Notes under the pieces: model-generated | What the model saw: only the letters and a program-made list of their open reading frames with translations | What the model was told of the DNA's origin: nothing | Database searches by the model: none | Shown: piece after piece, positions 10,884 through 20,907 of the stretch | How the letters are laid out: each line of letters opens with the position of its first letter | How positions within the stretch are numbered: position 1 is the stretch's first letter | NCBI GenBank assembly: GCA_965153355.1 | Contig: OZ231126.1 | Coordinates: forward strand, 66,030,001 to 66,094,000 | DNA from: Flaccisagitta enflata | Lineage: Eukaryota; Chaetognatha; Sagittoidea; Aphragmophora | Direction of reading: 5' to 3' | DNA: 64,000 bases | Program-made: the position numbers and the translations under genes

Positions 10884-10928
10884 GTCGCCCAAGGGCAATA
10901 TGTGGTCAGCGATACCCGTTGCCCTGGC
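10884..10928 (+). repeat. Family B3 head fragment
   Basis: AGGTCGCCCAAGGGCAATAT followed by GTGGTCAGCGATACCCGTTG matches the reverse complement of 46113-46160. The small hairpin GCCC-AA-GGGC is the B3 version of the head stem. Confidence 0.75.
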
Positions 10929-11034
10929 GGATATTCACGATAGGTAATTAAGTAAGTCTTAAGTAAGTCTCAAGTAAGAAATCTTTACTTGAGACTTACT
11001 TAAGACTTACTCAAGCTCCTATCGTGAATATCCT
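10929..11034. repeat. Near-perfect 106-bp hairpin
   Basis: GGATATTCACGATAGG at the left pairs with CCTATCGTGAATATCC at the right. Inside, AAGTAAGTCTTAAGTAAGTC pairs with its inverse around a 4-nt centre (AATC). The arms differ by only a few bases. A CTGCAG-rich tract follows immediately. Confidence 0.85.
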
Positions 11035-11233
11035 CCAGCTGCAGCTGCAGCTGCATCTCTACTTTTTGAAAAGCTTCACGTCGCCGATGTTGACTATGAC
11101 GCAACGCTGCAGATCAACGTAGCGGAACCCACCCTCATGAAACATTCTTCTGAGAACCATATATTGAGGAGCTAGAAGACTTGAGGGACGCCGGATGATA
11201 ATTCGATATTTTCTTGCTAGAATGATACTAACA

Positions 11234-11597
11234 TTTTTAGGTGCGACAAAGCACCTCTACTACCTAGCTCATAAATATACGGACACCTGAAAATGAGCAT
11301 CAACTTTACAAAGGTGCTGCGCTTAAGCAAATTAAGTTACTGACCCCAGATTGGTCGCATTTGAAAGTTTTTAAACATCTCTTTGAAATGGGCCTAATCT
11401 GGTGTCAGTAACTCAATTTGTTAAAGCGCAGCACCTCTCCAAAGTTGATGCTACTTTTCAAATGTCCGTATATTTATGAGCTAGATGGTATAACTGGCTG
11501 TGTCCGTCGGTCGGTCGGTTGGTTGGTCTGTCTGTGGGGTAACGCATTCGTTCGACGATCCACACGTCGCACCTTATTGGCCTACTTGGCCTTGTTT
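11234..11597 (-). repeat. Family A2 copy interrupted by a foldback element
   Basis: Tail hairpin AGGTGCGACAAAGCACCT (11239-11256), then CTCTA, a 229-bp insertion, TAACTGGCTGTGTCCGTCGG, ATTCGTTCGACGATCC, head word GTCGCACCT (11566-11574), and GGCCTACTTGGCCTTGTTT. The head word is the exact reverse complement of the tail arm AGGTGCGAC. Confidence 0.85.
11260..11488. mobile_element. Foldback MITE nested in family A2, TA target duplication
   Basis: The left end CTACCTAGCTCATAAATATA and the right end TATATTTATGAGCTAGATGG are inverted, and the arms cover nearly the whole 229 bp. It is flanked by TA (11258-11259 and 11489-11490). The uninterrupted family A2 copy at 9764-9780 (CACCTCTATAACTGG in inverse sense) is the empty site and confirms TA duplication. 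Confidence 0.9.
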
Positions 11598-11950
11598 CAT
11601 TCAAAGTACGTGAAAATACGGGGATGCGTCATTGAAGCAGCTAACACTTGTTTATCGATTTTTTCCCCTCCTTTGTTCAGATTTCCTGAAAAAAAAACAT
11701 CAAGTAAACCATGAATAAAAAAAAAAAAGATAACTCGAGGTAGGATGAAGAGAGTGAGGAGGATGATGATGAGTTTAAGGGAAGTTGAGCAGAATTGTGC
11801 AGAGCTGAGCAACGGAGAATGAATGAACTTTGCAACTCGAGGAGTAGAAGGGGGGAAAAAGCGGTAAGGCGGTAATTGCTCATTCGAGCTAAAAATCTTG
11901 AAATATTCTCGATTTTCCTCAGGAAAATCGTTCTTTACTTTCACTCTCAT

Positions 11951-11957
<7 letters not shown>
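11598..11957. other. No recognisable feature
   Basis: About 360 bp with no repeat or frame of note. The minus-strand frame crossing it derives half its length from the CT array that follows. Confidence 0.45.

Positions 11958-12012
<55 letters not shown>
11958..12012. repeat. (CT)n microsatellite
   Basis: Uninterrupted CT run of about 55 bp. Confidence 0.95.
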
Positions 12013-12015
<3 letters not shown>

Positions 12016-12245
12016 GCATTGGTCTGTCTCAAGTCAACTTGCAAGAATGCAATTTGTAAAAATTGGTCAAATGTCCCAATGATTTTTGGAGAAAGATGTT
12101 CCAATGATGATTTCTTTTCTGCTGTCAATTAAATTTTTGACGATCAAATGCATAGATTAGCTGTCACTTGATAATAATGACGACTCGATGTGTCATCCGG
12201 GCGATTTTCACAGAGGCATAATGGACTACATTGTCACAAACGAAC

Positions 12246-12520
12246 TAGGGTAGTTGTGGATAAGGGCCAATTTAATAAGAGAAATGATATTGTTTATTGC
12301 ATAAATGCACCACATTAGAAGGTTTTCACACAATTAAAGGTCTGAATTTGAATACGTATTAAACCATGTCGGCAACACTACAAGCTTGCCATAAATGGCA
12401 TTTGAATTATCCTCATAGTAAGCTTATGTTATTTCCGACCCCAACTCTTTTACTAAATATTTGTGCAAACGGCCCAAGTATATCATTATATGAAATTTGA
12501 CCCTATTCCCGACCACCCTA
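12246..12520. mobile_element. Possible TA-flanked MITE with diverged inverted ends
   Basis: TAGGGTAGTTGTGGATAAGG at the left and CCTATTCCCGACCACCCTA at the right are imperfect inverted copies, about 20 of 28 positions by eye. The interior is AT-rich and noncoding. Confidence 0.5.
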
Positions 12521-12771
12521 CTACAAACTGATATAAGGGTGGACAGACAGACCTTCAGATATAAAAATATAAAAATATAAAAACGCCTCTAAAAATGCAA
12601 CATGGATGGTTTTAATGTGATTGACATGGGACCATGGGTGCAGAGAGGATAAAGGGACTTTGGTCGAGGAAAAAGATCCACAACAGGAAATTTCCTCAAA
12701 TATTTCTGAAGCTTTACTTTGAAATGTTTGTTACTCCCATCTGAATCCCCTTGCACTCCTCCCGTCCCCCC

Positions 12772-12775
<4 letters not shown>

Positions 12776-12834
<59 letters not shown>
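12776..12834. repeat. (CT)n microsatellite with CTGT interruption
   Basis: CT run with a central CTGTCTGT. Serine-leucine frames here are repeat translations. Confidence 0.95.
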
Positions 12835-12845
12835 ATTCTCTCTAT

Positions 12846-13242
12846 CTCAACTACGCTCTTCCATCCTGTTTTTCTCTTTTTTTTTTTGTAAAAAAATCCG
12901 TGTAAATATAAGCAGCATACAATAGCAATCAGATTGCAAAAGAACATTTGGAAGCTTCACTGTTTGAAGTGACCCGCCTTTTCTTTAATTTGTCATTTTC
13001 AATTTTGCTGCCAAGAAATTCATATGCAGTATAAAATTTCAAAATTGAGAAGATAAAAAAGAACTGAAAAAAAAAAGCAAAGGAAAATGTCAGTGCACAA
13101 TAGATTTTCTTCGTGGGAGAAACAAATAGTAACCCAGCTTTACATCTTGATATTTAACCTTGAAACGGGATGCTAGTAGATCAGAGGTTACTTTATTCTA
13201 TGCATCTTGAGGATGTCAATTGTTTCTAGTTTTTCCTTTTCT
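12846..13242. other. No recognisable feature
   Basis: AT-rich sequence with poly-A runs. Nothing identifiable. Confidence 0.45.
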
Positions 13243-13822
13243 TTTTAGATGCGTCCTCGCATCTCTATAATAGGCTGTGTCCGTTGGTCGGTCGGTTGGT
13301 TGGTTGGTTGGTTGGTCGGTAACACATTCTTTAGAAATATCAAAATCAAGCATTTTTAGTCGCGTGCTACGCGACTCTACACTCCGCTTTGTCGGTCCAT
13401 CGGTCCATCGGTCCGTCCGTCCGTCCGTCCGTCCGTCCGTCCGTCCGTCCGTCCGTCCGTCCGTCCGTCCGTCCGTCTGTCCGTCCGTCCATCCGTCCGT
13501 CCGTCTGTCCATCAGTCCGTCATTCTTTACTTTTTTTGGGTTTTTGCGGTCTCTGGCCTCACTGCTCCTGCCCACATGATGCATTGACCTCAATTACGGC
13601 CCCTACCCACCCGCACGCGATTGGGGTAGTCGTGCACCCGGCCTTCAACAGAAAAGTGGTTCTACACCAGTAAAAGAAGCATACATCAAGTAATTCATTC
13701 ATTCAATCATCCAGTCATTCATAAATGCTATTCATTAAAAAAAAAAAAAACAAAAAAAAAATATTCATTCATAAAAACATTCATTCAAAGAGGACGCATC
13801 GTTGGCCTACTTGGCCTTGTTT
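13243..13822 (-). repeat. Family A2 element split by a nested family A copy
   Basis: Tail hairpin AGATGCGTCCTCGCATCT (13247-13264), CTCTATAATAGGC and GGTTGG units run to about 13350. The matching head is 530 bp away: GGACGCATC (13792-13800), then GTTGGCCTACTTGGCCTTGT. That head word is the exact reverse complement of tail GATGCGTCC, which pairs these two pieces and not either with the copy between them. Confidence 0.75.
13353..13656 (-). repeat. Family A element nested in the preceding one
   Basis: Tail hairpin AGTCGCGTGCTACGCGACT (13358-13376), ACTCCGCTTTGTCGG, a CCGT array to about 13510, TTCTTTACTTTTTTTGGG, CTCACTGCTCCTGCCC, and the head CCCACCCGCACGCGAT...CCGGCC. The head word GCACGCGAT differs from the expected GCACGCGAC at one base. 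Confidence 0.85.
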
Positions 13823-13827
13823 TTTTT

Positions 13828-14042
13828 AAGTCGCGTGCCACGTGAACTTACACTCGCTTTGCCCGTCGGTCGATCGGTCGGTCGGTTGATTGGTCGGTCG
13901 GTCGGTTGGTCATGTTTCACTTATTTTGTGTTTTTGCGGTCTTTGGCTTCACTGCTCCCGCTCAAATGCTCAAGTGACCACATGTTCGGCCCCTGCACAC
14001 CCGCACGGGACTGCCATAGTCGTGTACGCATGTATCTGGCCT
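13828..14042 (-). repeat. Family A dispersed element
   Basis: AAGTCGCGTGCCACGTGAAC, CACTCGCTTTGCCCGTCGG, GGTCGGTTGG units, GTTTTTGCGGTCTTTGGC, ACTGCTCCCGCTCAAATG, CCCCTGCACACCCGCACGGG and ATGTATCTGGCC, in the usual order. The local tail stem is partly decayed. Confidence 0.85.
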
Positions 14043-14102
14043 TTTTTTTTGTCCTGGCTTTTTATTTAGGTTAATGTGCGTGGGGGAAGTAGGAGAGTAA
14101 TA

Positions 14103-14331
14103 TGAAGATTGAGATTGAGATTGAGATTGAGATTGGAGAAGAAGAAGAAGAAGAGAAAGAGGAAGAAGAAGAAGAAGAAGAAGAAGAAGAAGAAGACGAA
14201 GAAGACGAAGAAGACGAAGAAGACGAAGAAGACGAAGAAGACGAAGAAGAAGAAGAAGAAGAAGAAGAAGAAGAAGAAGAAGAAGAAGAAGAAGAAGAAG
14301 AAGAAGAAGAAAAAGAAGAAGAAGAAAGGGA
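14103..14331. repeat. Compound (GAA)n(GAC GAA)n microsatellite
   Basis: Begins with four GAGATT units, then GAA, then a GACGAAGAA stretch, then GAA to 14331. The acidic or lysine-rich frames on it are not genes. Confidence 0.95.
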
Positions 14332-14816
14332 AAAAGTCGTTAGATGGTCAGCGGTACCCGTGCCCTGCCTTAGTAGATCGTGGTTGAAGTTGAGGGGGTA
14401 GCAGGGCAGCAGCCTCGAAGGGGTCCATGACCTATGCTTTCAGACAGGGGAATTTTCTCCTCCTCCTCCTCCTCCTCCATTTCCCCCCCCCCACTCCAGG
14501 CCCATATCCCAGCCTCGAAGCCCACATCCCAGCCTTGAGGCCCAAAACCCAGTCTTGAGGTCCAAATCCCTCGCGGCCAGTATTTTGGCCTCAAAGATAG
14601 GATTTTGGCTATGAGATGGAATTTGAGCCTTGAGGTTGGGATTTGGACCTCAAGACTGAGATTTGGGCCTTGAGGCTGGGATATGGGCTTTTAGGCTGAG
14701 ATATAAGCCTGGAGGGGGGGGTACAGAGAAGGAGGAGAAGAAGGAGGAAGAGGAGGAGAAAAATTCCCCTGTGTGAAAGCATAGGTCATCGACCCCTTCG
14801 GGGCCGCTGCCCAAAA
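14332..14816 (+). repeat. Family B element (B1) with shortened head
   Basis: AGTCGTTAGATGGTCAGCGG, GTACCCGTGCCCTGCCTTAG, GCAGGGCAGC, then CCATGACCTATGCTTTCAGA. The core has GAGGCCC/AATCCC units and an inverted second arm ending CATCGACCCCTTCGGGGCCG. The head hairpin lacks the CAAAAGC part seen in other B1 copies. Confidence 0.85.
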
Positions 14817-14995
14817 GGAGCAAAGAGTTCGCCTTTCAACGGTTGAAATCTCGGCCAAAAGTGTTTTGGAAACAAAGAAATTGGCAATTGGACTTACGCT
14901 CGTTTGGACTGAGACTTGGAGCGGTGCTTCTTTCCTTTTCCTGAAGGAGGCGTGGTGCTGCAAGCCAAAGAACGTTTGGAAATGATGAGTCGAAC

Positions 14996-15112
<117 letters not shown>

Positions 15113-15128
15113 ACGTCTTTTCCTCTAT

Positions 15129-15149
15129 GAGAGCGGCTCTCCCGCTCTC
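15129..15149. repeat. Hairpin near the left duplication edge
   Basis: GAGAGCGG and CCGCTCTC form a perfect 8-bp stem around CTCTC, 17 bp inside the start of copy 1. The equivalent in copy 2 is 26974-26994. Confidence 0.7.
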
Positions 15150-15796
15150 CCGAAAGAGGGGGCCGCACCATGAGACCCATCTCGACACCATTCCTTAAAG
15201 GGCGCGAGAAGGCAGAGCGAATGAGGAGGAAAGGATAGAACAGAGAACCATTCTCACCATAATCGCCGAGAGTTCGTGATTGCCTTCCTCTCCCTTACCC
15301 TCTCTCTCTTTCTCTCTTTCTCTCTTTCTCTCTTTCTTTTTCAGATTGTCTGTCACTAAAATGTGACCCCTCGATCGAAGATAACAATAGAGTTATGATA
15401 TGTGGTCAATCCTTGTTCTAGATCGAAGAATATCGTGTGTGAATATCAAAACACTTGTTGTAGCATCTGACTGAACAAGCCAAAAGAAAGCAAGAAGGAA
15501 AATAAGAAAGATGGAAAGGATTGAAAGAAAGAAAGGATTAAATATACCAACAAACAAACAATCTCAGAATAAATGAATGAATGAATTCATTTTACAAACA
15601 CAATCCAAAATTTCATAAAGGCGAACAGTGAAAATTGCTAAGTTGCCAAGCTCACTACAATAGAATATTATGGATTTAAAGTGAACAGACCATCTTCTAA
15701 AGCCGCCATGTCGCATGCTCAAAGACCTGAGCATCACTTCTTCCGTCATTGTTATCTTTGCAAAAACAAGGTCAGAGACATAGGTATTTCAGTCAT
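15150..15796. other. Pyrimidine tract, otherwise no recognisable feature
   Basis: Contains a CTCTTT-rich tract at 15298-15345. A 61-codon minus frame (15564-15749) is preserved in copy 2 with one or two changes. That only reflects recent duplication and shows no known domain. Confidence 0.45.
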
Positions 15797-16408
15797 GTGC
15801 GGGAAAATTTACGAAGAAAAATGAAGAGTTTCACCATACTTTTTGCATTATTATCAGGACAATGATAAAGCTGGAATGCTTTAGGTGGACAAATTGTCTC
15901 TAAGGACACTTGGTGCATACATTTTTATCATATTTTGACTTAAAATGTAATTTGAACTATGCGTTCACATGAAAATAAGCATGAAAATGATCTTTTTAGT
16001 GAATCTTACACTTTTTTCATTTTCTTAGGTCGAAATTCTAAGAAAGTCAAACACAGGAAATTTTGCATTTTAAAAAACATAGTTCTCTCTGTAATTGATT
16101 TGGGAAGAGAACTATGTTATTTGTTTTTTCATTTTTTCAATTCCTATGCAAATTCAGAATTTCGACCAGCCCCTTGTCAGTGACCAAAAATAGAATGAGT
16201 ATGAATTTTCAAAACAATTTTTTTTTCTGGTAACATTGGCTAAACTGGGTCCTCTTGCTAAGTAAATGCAAATTTTTCTTTTAAATACTGTATCATGCCT
16301 GAGCTATCTCAATCACTATTATTCATTTGTTTTTACATTTTAATTCATACATTTTTTCTATTTTGATCTTCTTTGAAACACAAATGTTGCCTTTGGAGGG
16401 AAGCCGTC
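15797..16408 (+). mobile_element. Foldback-centred element E, copy 1 (612 bp)
   Basis: Matches in inverse orientation to 57426-58038, where clean ends and a TTAT duplication are seen. Shared landmarks are TTTCACCATACTTTTTGCAT, the central hairpin AACATAGTTCTCT...AGAGAACTATGTT (about 16076-16124), CCCCTTGTCAGTGACC, and CAAATGTTGCCTTTGGAGGG ending CCGTC. No coding capacity. Confidence 0.8.
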
Positions 16409-16498
16409 ATATGATATTTTCAGTATTCATTCATTTTCTGGTACATTGATTGGCTCGAGCAGCATGATTCCTTTCCAAACTAATGAAAATTGGGTTTT

Positions 16499-16910
<412 letters not shown>

Positions 16911-17224
16911 CGGGTCCCGCTTCGATTTTTTTTCACTGGAAAGGTAAGACTACTGCGATTGGTTGATTCTCTGTTAGACTCGAGCCCTCATTGGCTGTAG
17001 AATCGGTAAAACATGACGTTACATAAAAGACCTGCAAAGACTGTCTTTTGTTCAGGGTATAAAAGAATTACTTATTTGCATAATGACTTCAATTTTTTGG
17101 CGGAAACCAAATTGTGGTTTAATGACTTCATATTTAGTTTGAAAAGTGCCGTTTACTATCCTGAAATCCATGTGAACCTCCGTGAGCCACTTTTTGGTCC
17201 ATTGATTGGTCGGTCCATCGCAAG

Positions 17225-17650
17225 TACACTTTTTTTTTATAAGAACGTCATTTTTTTTCTCGAAGGCTTCATGTTCTTATTTTCGAGGCCAAATGAAGTC
17301 TTCAACGTTCTTAGAGCATTCTTAATTCAAAATATTACATAAACTATAAGAACCTTATAATATACTATTATTTGATTATATTGAATATATTTCTATTGAA
17401 TACTATTAAGACAAATGCTAAACATTAATGTCTGGGGATATTTTCTTAGTATTTATATTAGAAATTAAAAAGAATTATCTTAATTATACTAAAATGTTAG
17501 TGTTTTGTTAATATTCTTTAAATATTACTTAAAGCGAAATTTTTTTCTCAAGATTTGAAGCCTTTGTATGTTCTTAAGATGTTCTTAATTTTTGGGCCAT
17601 TCGAAGCCTTGATGTTCTTATAAACTAGGTTCTTATAAAAAAAAAGTGTA
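17225..17650. mobile_element. TA-ended inverted-repeat element I, copy 1
   Basis: The left end TACACTTTTTTTTTATAAGA and the right end TCTTATAAAAAAAAAGTGTA are inverted. The arms carry repeated GTTCTTA motifs (GAAGGCTTCATGTTCTTA against AAGCCTTGATGTTCTTA). A related fragment is at about 42030-42100. TA at both ends suggests a mariner-type MITE. Confidence 0.75.
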
Positions 17651-17912
17651 GTTAAAACAACTATGATGATGATGATAATGATGCCTTTCAATTTTATTTT
17701 GATGATGACTATTAGAGTGGTCATACACGACTCGATTACCTTGCTCAATACGGCATTTAAGGGGGTATCACATCACTATTACTGAGTATATTTCCCAAGT
17801 TTGACGACTCTTCTATCCGATTCAAACGATGCGGAGTAGGATGAGGAGGGAGGGAGTGGTAATTGCCTATTTTCTTTCTTTTTTTTCAAGAGGTAACTTC
17901 CACGGCTCATAT

Positions 17913-18019
17913 CTCCTTAACGAACTCCAAATGACCTCAACTTGGGCTCATTTTACAGAGCAGACACAGCTTTTTAAAATGAGCCCAAGTTGAGATTTGT
18001 AGCTTGATTAGTTAAGGAG
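17913..18019. repeat. Foldback sequence N, copy 1
   Basis: CTCCTTAAC and GTTAAGGAG bound the structure. Inside, CTCAACTTGGGCTCATTTTA pairs with TAAAATGAGCCCAAGTTGAG across a short loop. The duplicate is at 29723-29829. Confidence 0.8.
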
Positions 18020-18129
18020 TAAGAGTATTCCAAAGTTGATATCATTTTCAGGAAAATGGTGAAAACCCTCACAACATTGTGCTATTGTATATCCTAAACA
18101 AATTGAGCTACGGACCTCGATTGACATGA

Positions 18130-18340
18130 GCTCATCTTATAATGTAACGCGCATTCACTACATTTCCACATATGGGGGGGGGCAGGGGCGTCCAACCCCA
18201 ATCCACACCCAAACCCCAACCCCCACACACACATCTAGAGCGATCATTTTTCTATTTTTTGACTCAATGATTATGGACGAACTTACCAATGGACCAACAA
18301 ACAAAGCCTTCTATAGAGTTGCTAGTCCGCGACTAAAAAT
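18130..18340 (+). repeat. Degenerate family A copy (A3)
   Basis: GGGGCAGGGGCGTCCAACCC, CCAACCCCCACACAC, ACCAATGGACCAAC and CTTCTATAGAG, then the decayed tail GTTGCTAGTCCGCGACTAAA. Confidence 0.7.
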
Positions 18341-18356
18341 ACTATAGGGAAATCCA

Positions 18357-18480
18357 AATTCAACAAGGCTGGATACACAGCCATCTAGTTGCGGACTGTT
18401 GGGCAGGAGCAGTAATGCAAAAAAAAAATGTGACAGACCGAACGACATGGCAAGGTGTAAAGTCCGCCACTTAAAATGAA
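18357..18480 (+). repeat. Family A copy with GGCT/AGCC head stem
   Basis: The head CAAGGCTGGATACACAGCC forms GGCT/AGCC, a compensatory variant of GGCC/GGCC. It continues GTTGCGGACTGTTGGGCAGG, AGCAGTAATGC, ACAGACCGAACG, GTGTAAAGTCCGCCACTTAA. Head word GTTGCGGAC and tail GTCCGCCAC correspond at 8 of 9 positions. Confidence 0.75.
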
Positions 18481-18499
18481 ATAAGTTTGGATTTTTTGC

Positions 18500-18700
18500 C
18501 TGTTTCACACTCCAACACAGGCGCGTGTGGGTCGGCAGGTGTTGTAATTGAGGTCACTAGAGCATTTGGGCAGAAGCAGAGAGGCCAAAAAATAAATGAT
18601 GAAAAAAAAAATAAAATGAAACTGACTGACCAACTGACCGAAAAATCAACCAAAGGATGGATGGATGAAAAGCAGGATGTAGAGTGGCGTAGCTGACTCT
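18500..18700 (+). repeat. Degenerate family A copy
   Basis: GGCGCGTGTGGGTCGGCAGG, TTGAGGTCACTAGAGCATTT, GGGCAGAAGCAGAGAGGCC, GACTGACCAACTGACC, and the tail remnant TAGAGTGGCGTAGCTGACTC. Confidence 0.65.
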
Positions 18701-18741
18701 TCTTGGCCTACCAACAGGGCAAACAAACAGTAAGTAAGATT

Positions 18742-19009
18742 AAACAAGGTCTTTAGACCTAAGTCGCGTGCGTTGGCACTTTCAAAAGACTTTAGGCAGA
18801 CAAACAGACAAAGATTTTTTTTTTCCGAAAAGACCTCTGAAATGGCTGTTTACTACTTAAAGTATTTTCCTCACTATTCAGAGACTTAAAAAAACGCGAT
18901 AAAACCCTTAAAAACAACTTTGTTACGGACTGACGGACCAATGGACCGACGGACCAGCCGACGGACCAACCAAAAAGTGGCTTATAGAGTCGCGTAGCAC
19001 GCGACTAAA
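18742..19009 (+). repeat. Family A4 element, intact ends
   Basis: The head AACAAGGTCTTTAGACC forms GGTC/GACC. Head word GTCGCGTGC is at 18763-18771. The body is followed by GGACCGACGGACC, CAAAAAGTGGCTTATAGA and the tail hairpin GTCGCGTAGCACGCGAC (18989-19005) plus TAAAA. Tail GCACGCGAC is the exact reverse complement of the head word. Confidence 0.85.
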
Positions 19010-19124
19010 AACGCTTTTCTGCAAATTTTTTTACAGTTTTGGGGCAAATAACAAACAAACAAGCCCCAAAATCCTATAGATGAATTCTCTGTATTTTTGT
19101 TCTGCTACTAAGCTTGATAAAAAG

Positions 19125-19125
<1 letters not shown>

Positions 19126-19221
<96 letters not shown>

Positions 19222-19312
19222 CGTGTGTGTGTGTGTGTGTGTATGAGTGTGTGTCTCGGTCATTGACGTTATCTTTGTCATCTTCGTCATCATCGCCTTT
19301 CCTGTTGAATAA

Positions 19313-19391
<79 letters not shown>
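19126..19391. repeat. (GT)n then (GA)n microsatellites
   Basis: GT run at 19126-19257 with GCGT and ATGA breaks, about 55 bp of spacer, then GA at 19312-19391. In copy 2 the GT run is about half as long and the GA run longer. Confidence 0.95.
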
Positions 19392-19394
<3 letters not shown>

Positions 19395-19439
19395 TACCCT
19401 TTCATGCTCGATCTTACTCTAAGCAAACAAAAAAAATGT

Positions 19440-19511
19440 AATGGACCAATGGACGGACGGATGGACTGATGTACAAACGGACAAAGCCTCTTATAAAGAT
19501 GCAAGGACGCA
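19440..19511 (+). repeat. Family A tail fragment
   Basis: GGACCAATGGACGGACGG, GACAAAGCCTCTTATAAAG, then the hairpin GATGCAAGGACGCATC followed by TAAC. No head is found upstream. Confidence 0.7.
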
Positions 19512-19514
19512 TCT

Positions 19515-20030
19515 AACTAGTCATCCAAGGATCCCACATGGTCAGCAGTACCCGATGCCCTGCATGGAGTGATCCAGTTAAGAAGTGGAGTGAGAGCAGG
19601 GTAGCAGCCTTAAAGGGCCGATGTTCTGTCAAACACAGGAGTGAATCTTCAGACGTCCTGAGGGGGGTATATTTCAGGCTTTAGATAACTGATTTATGCC
19701 ACTGAAGGCATATTGGAGGGCTGGAGGGCAGAATTTAGGCTTGGAGAGCAGTTTTGAGGTTTGGAGGGCAAATTTCAGGCAAAGAGGGCTGATTTGATGC
19801 TTGGAGGGCTGATTTTAAAGGTCTGGAGGGCACACTTGAGGTCTGGATGGCAGATTTGAGGCATGAGGGGGCTTATTTGAAGCCTTGAGGGCTAATTCGA
19901 GGGTTGAGAGGGCTAATTTTAGGTCTTGAATGTCAACAGGGGTGGAAGGGATGGATGGAAGGATGGACATCTGGAAATTCCCTCCTGTGTTCTACAGTAC
20001 ATCGGCCCTTCGGGGCCACTGCCCAAAAAG
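19515..20030 (+). repeat. Family B2 element, complete
   Basis: The head AGTCATCCAAGGATCCCACA is followed by TGGTCAGCAGTACCCGATGC and the hairpin GCCCTGC...GCAGGG. The arm is GGGCCGATGTTCTGTC, the core is about 20-bp GAGGTCTGGAGGGC units, and the inverse arm is TGTTCTACAGTACATCGGCC. The tail is CACTGCCCAAAAAG. Confidence 0.85.
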
Positions 20031-20042
20031 AGCCAACATGGG

Positions 20043-20570
20043 TAACTAGTCATCCAAGGATTGCACATGGTCAGTGGCACCCGATGCCCTGCTTGGAGTG
20101 ATCAAGTGAAGTAGTGGAGTGCGAGCAGGGCAGCGGCCCCAAGGGGTCGATGTCCCGTAGGACACAGGGGTGCATTTCGAGATGTCCTGAGGCGGATTTG
20201 AAATCGGGATAGCAGAATTTAGTCCAAAAGAGCAGATTTGAGGTTTTGCGGGCAAGCTTGAGGTCTAGAGGACAAATTTGAGGCCTGAAGAGTTGATTTG
20301 AGGCCTGGAGGGCAGTTTGAGGTTCGGAGGGCTGATTTGAGGTCTTGAGGGCAGATATGAGGTCTGGAGAGCTGATATGAGCTCTTGAGGGCTAAATTGA
20401 GGTCTGAAAGAGCTAATTTGAGGGCTCAGAGGGTCAGAATCAGGCCTGAGACTGCAGACTTAAGGCACTGATGGGGGGGGGATGGAAAGATGGATGGCAG
20501 CAAGGATGGAAGGACAGACAGAAGGATGGATGGACGGAAGGACGGACGTCTTGAAATTCCCCCCTGTGTC
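20043..20570 (+). repeat. Family B2 element, tail truncated
   Basis: TAACTAGTCATCCAAGGATT, TGGTCAGTGGCACCCGATGC, CAGCGGCCCCAAGGGGTCGA, TGTCCCGTAGGACACAGGGG, degenerate 20-bp core, GGACGG array, then TTGAAATTCCCCCCTGTGTC. After 20570 the sequence repeats a piece of the preceding copy's core (TTTCAGGCTTTAGATAACTG). Confidence 0.8.
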
Positions 20571-20813
20571 CTATATTTCAGGCTTTAGATAACTGATTTA
20601 TGTCACTGAAGGCATATTGGAGGGCTGGAGGGCAGAAAGTTACTAATAGTTCATGAGAATCTAAAATCTCTTAGTCTCTCCTTGGTCTCTAACCAACAAA
20701 TCCTTATCCTTCAATAATTATGCAGTACTGTAAGAGATTTTTAGCTACTTATAAGATCATCATGATGAATGTAATCTAAGTATAGATCTTATGTGTCTCA
20801 CTACTTTAAACAA

Positions 20814-20817
<4 letters not shown>

Positions 20818-20905
<88 letters not shown>
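20818..20905. repeat. (CA)n microsatellite
   Basis: Pure CA run of about 88 bp. Positions 20571-20817 before it show only a short repeat of the family B core. Confidence 0.95.

Positions 20906-20907
<2 letters not shown>

Noticed and set aside
15564-15749. 61-codon frame conserved in both duplication copies
   Set aside because: Conservation is no higher than in flanking noncoding sequence, as expected for a recent duplication.
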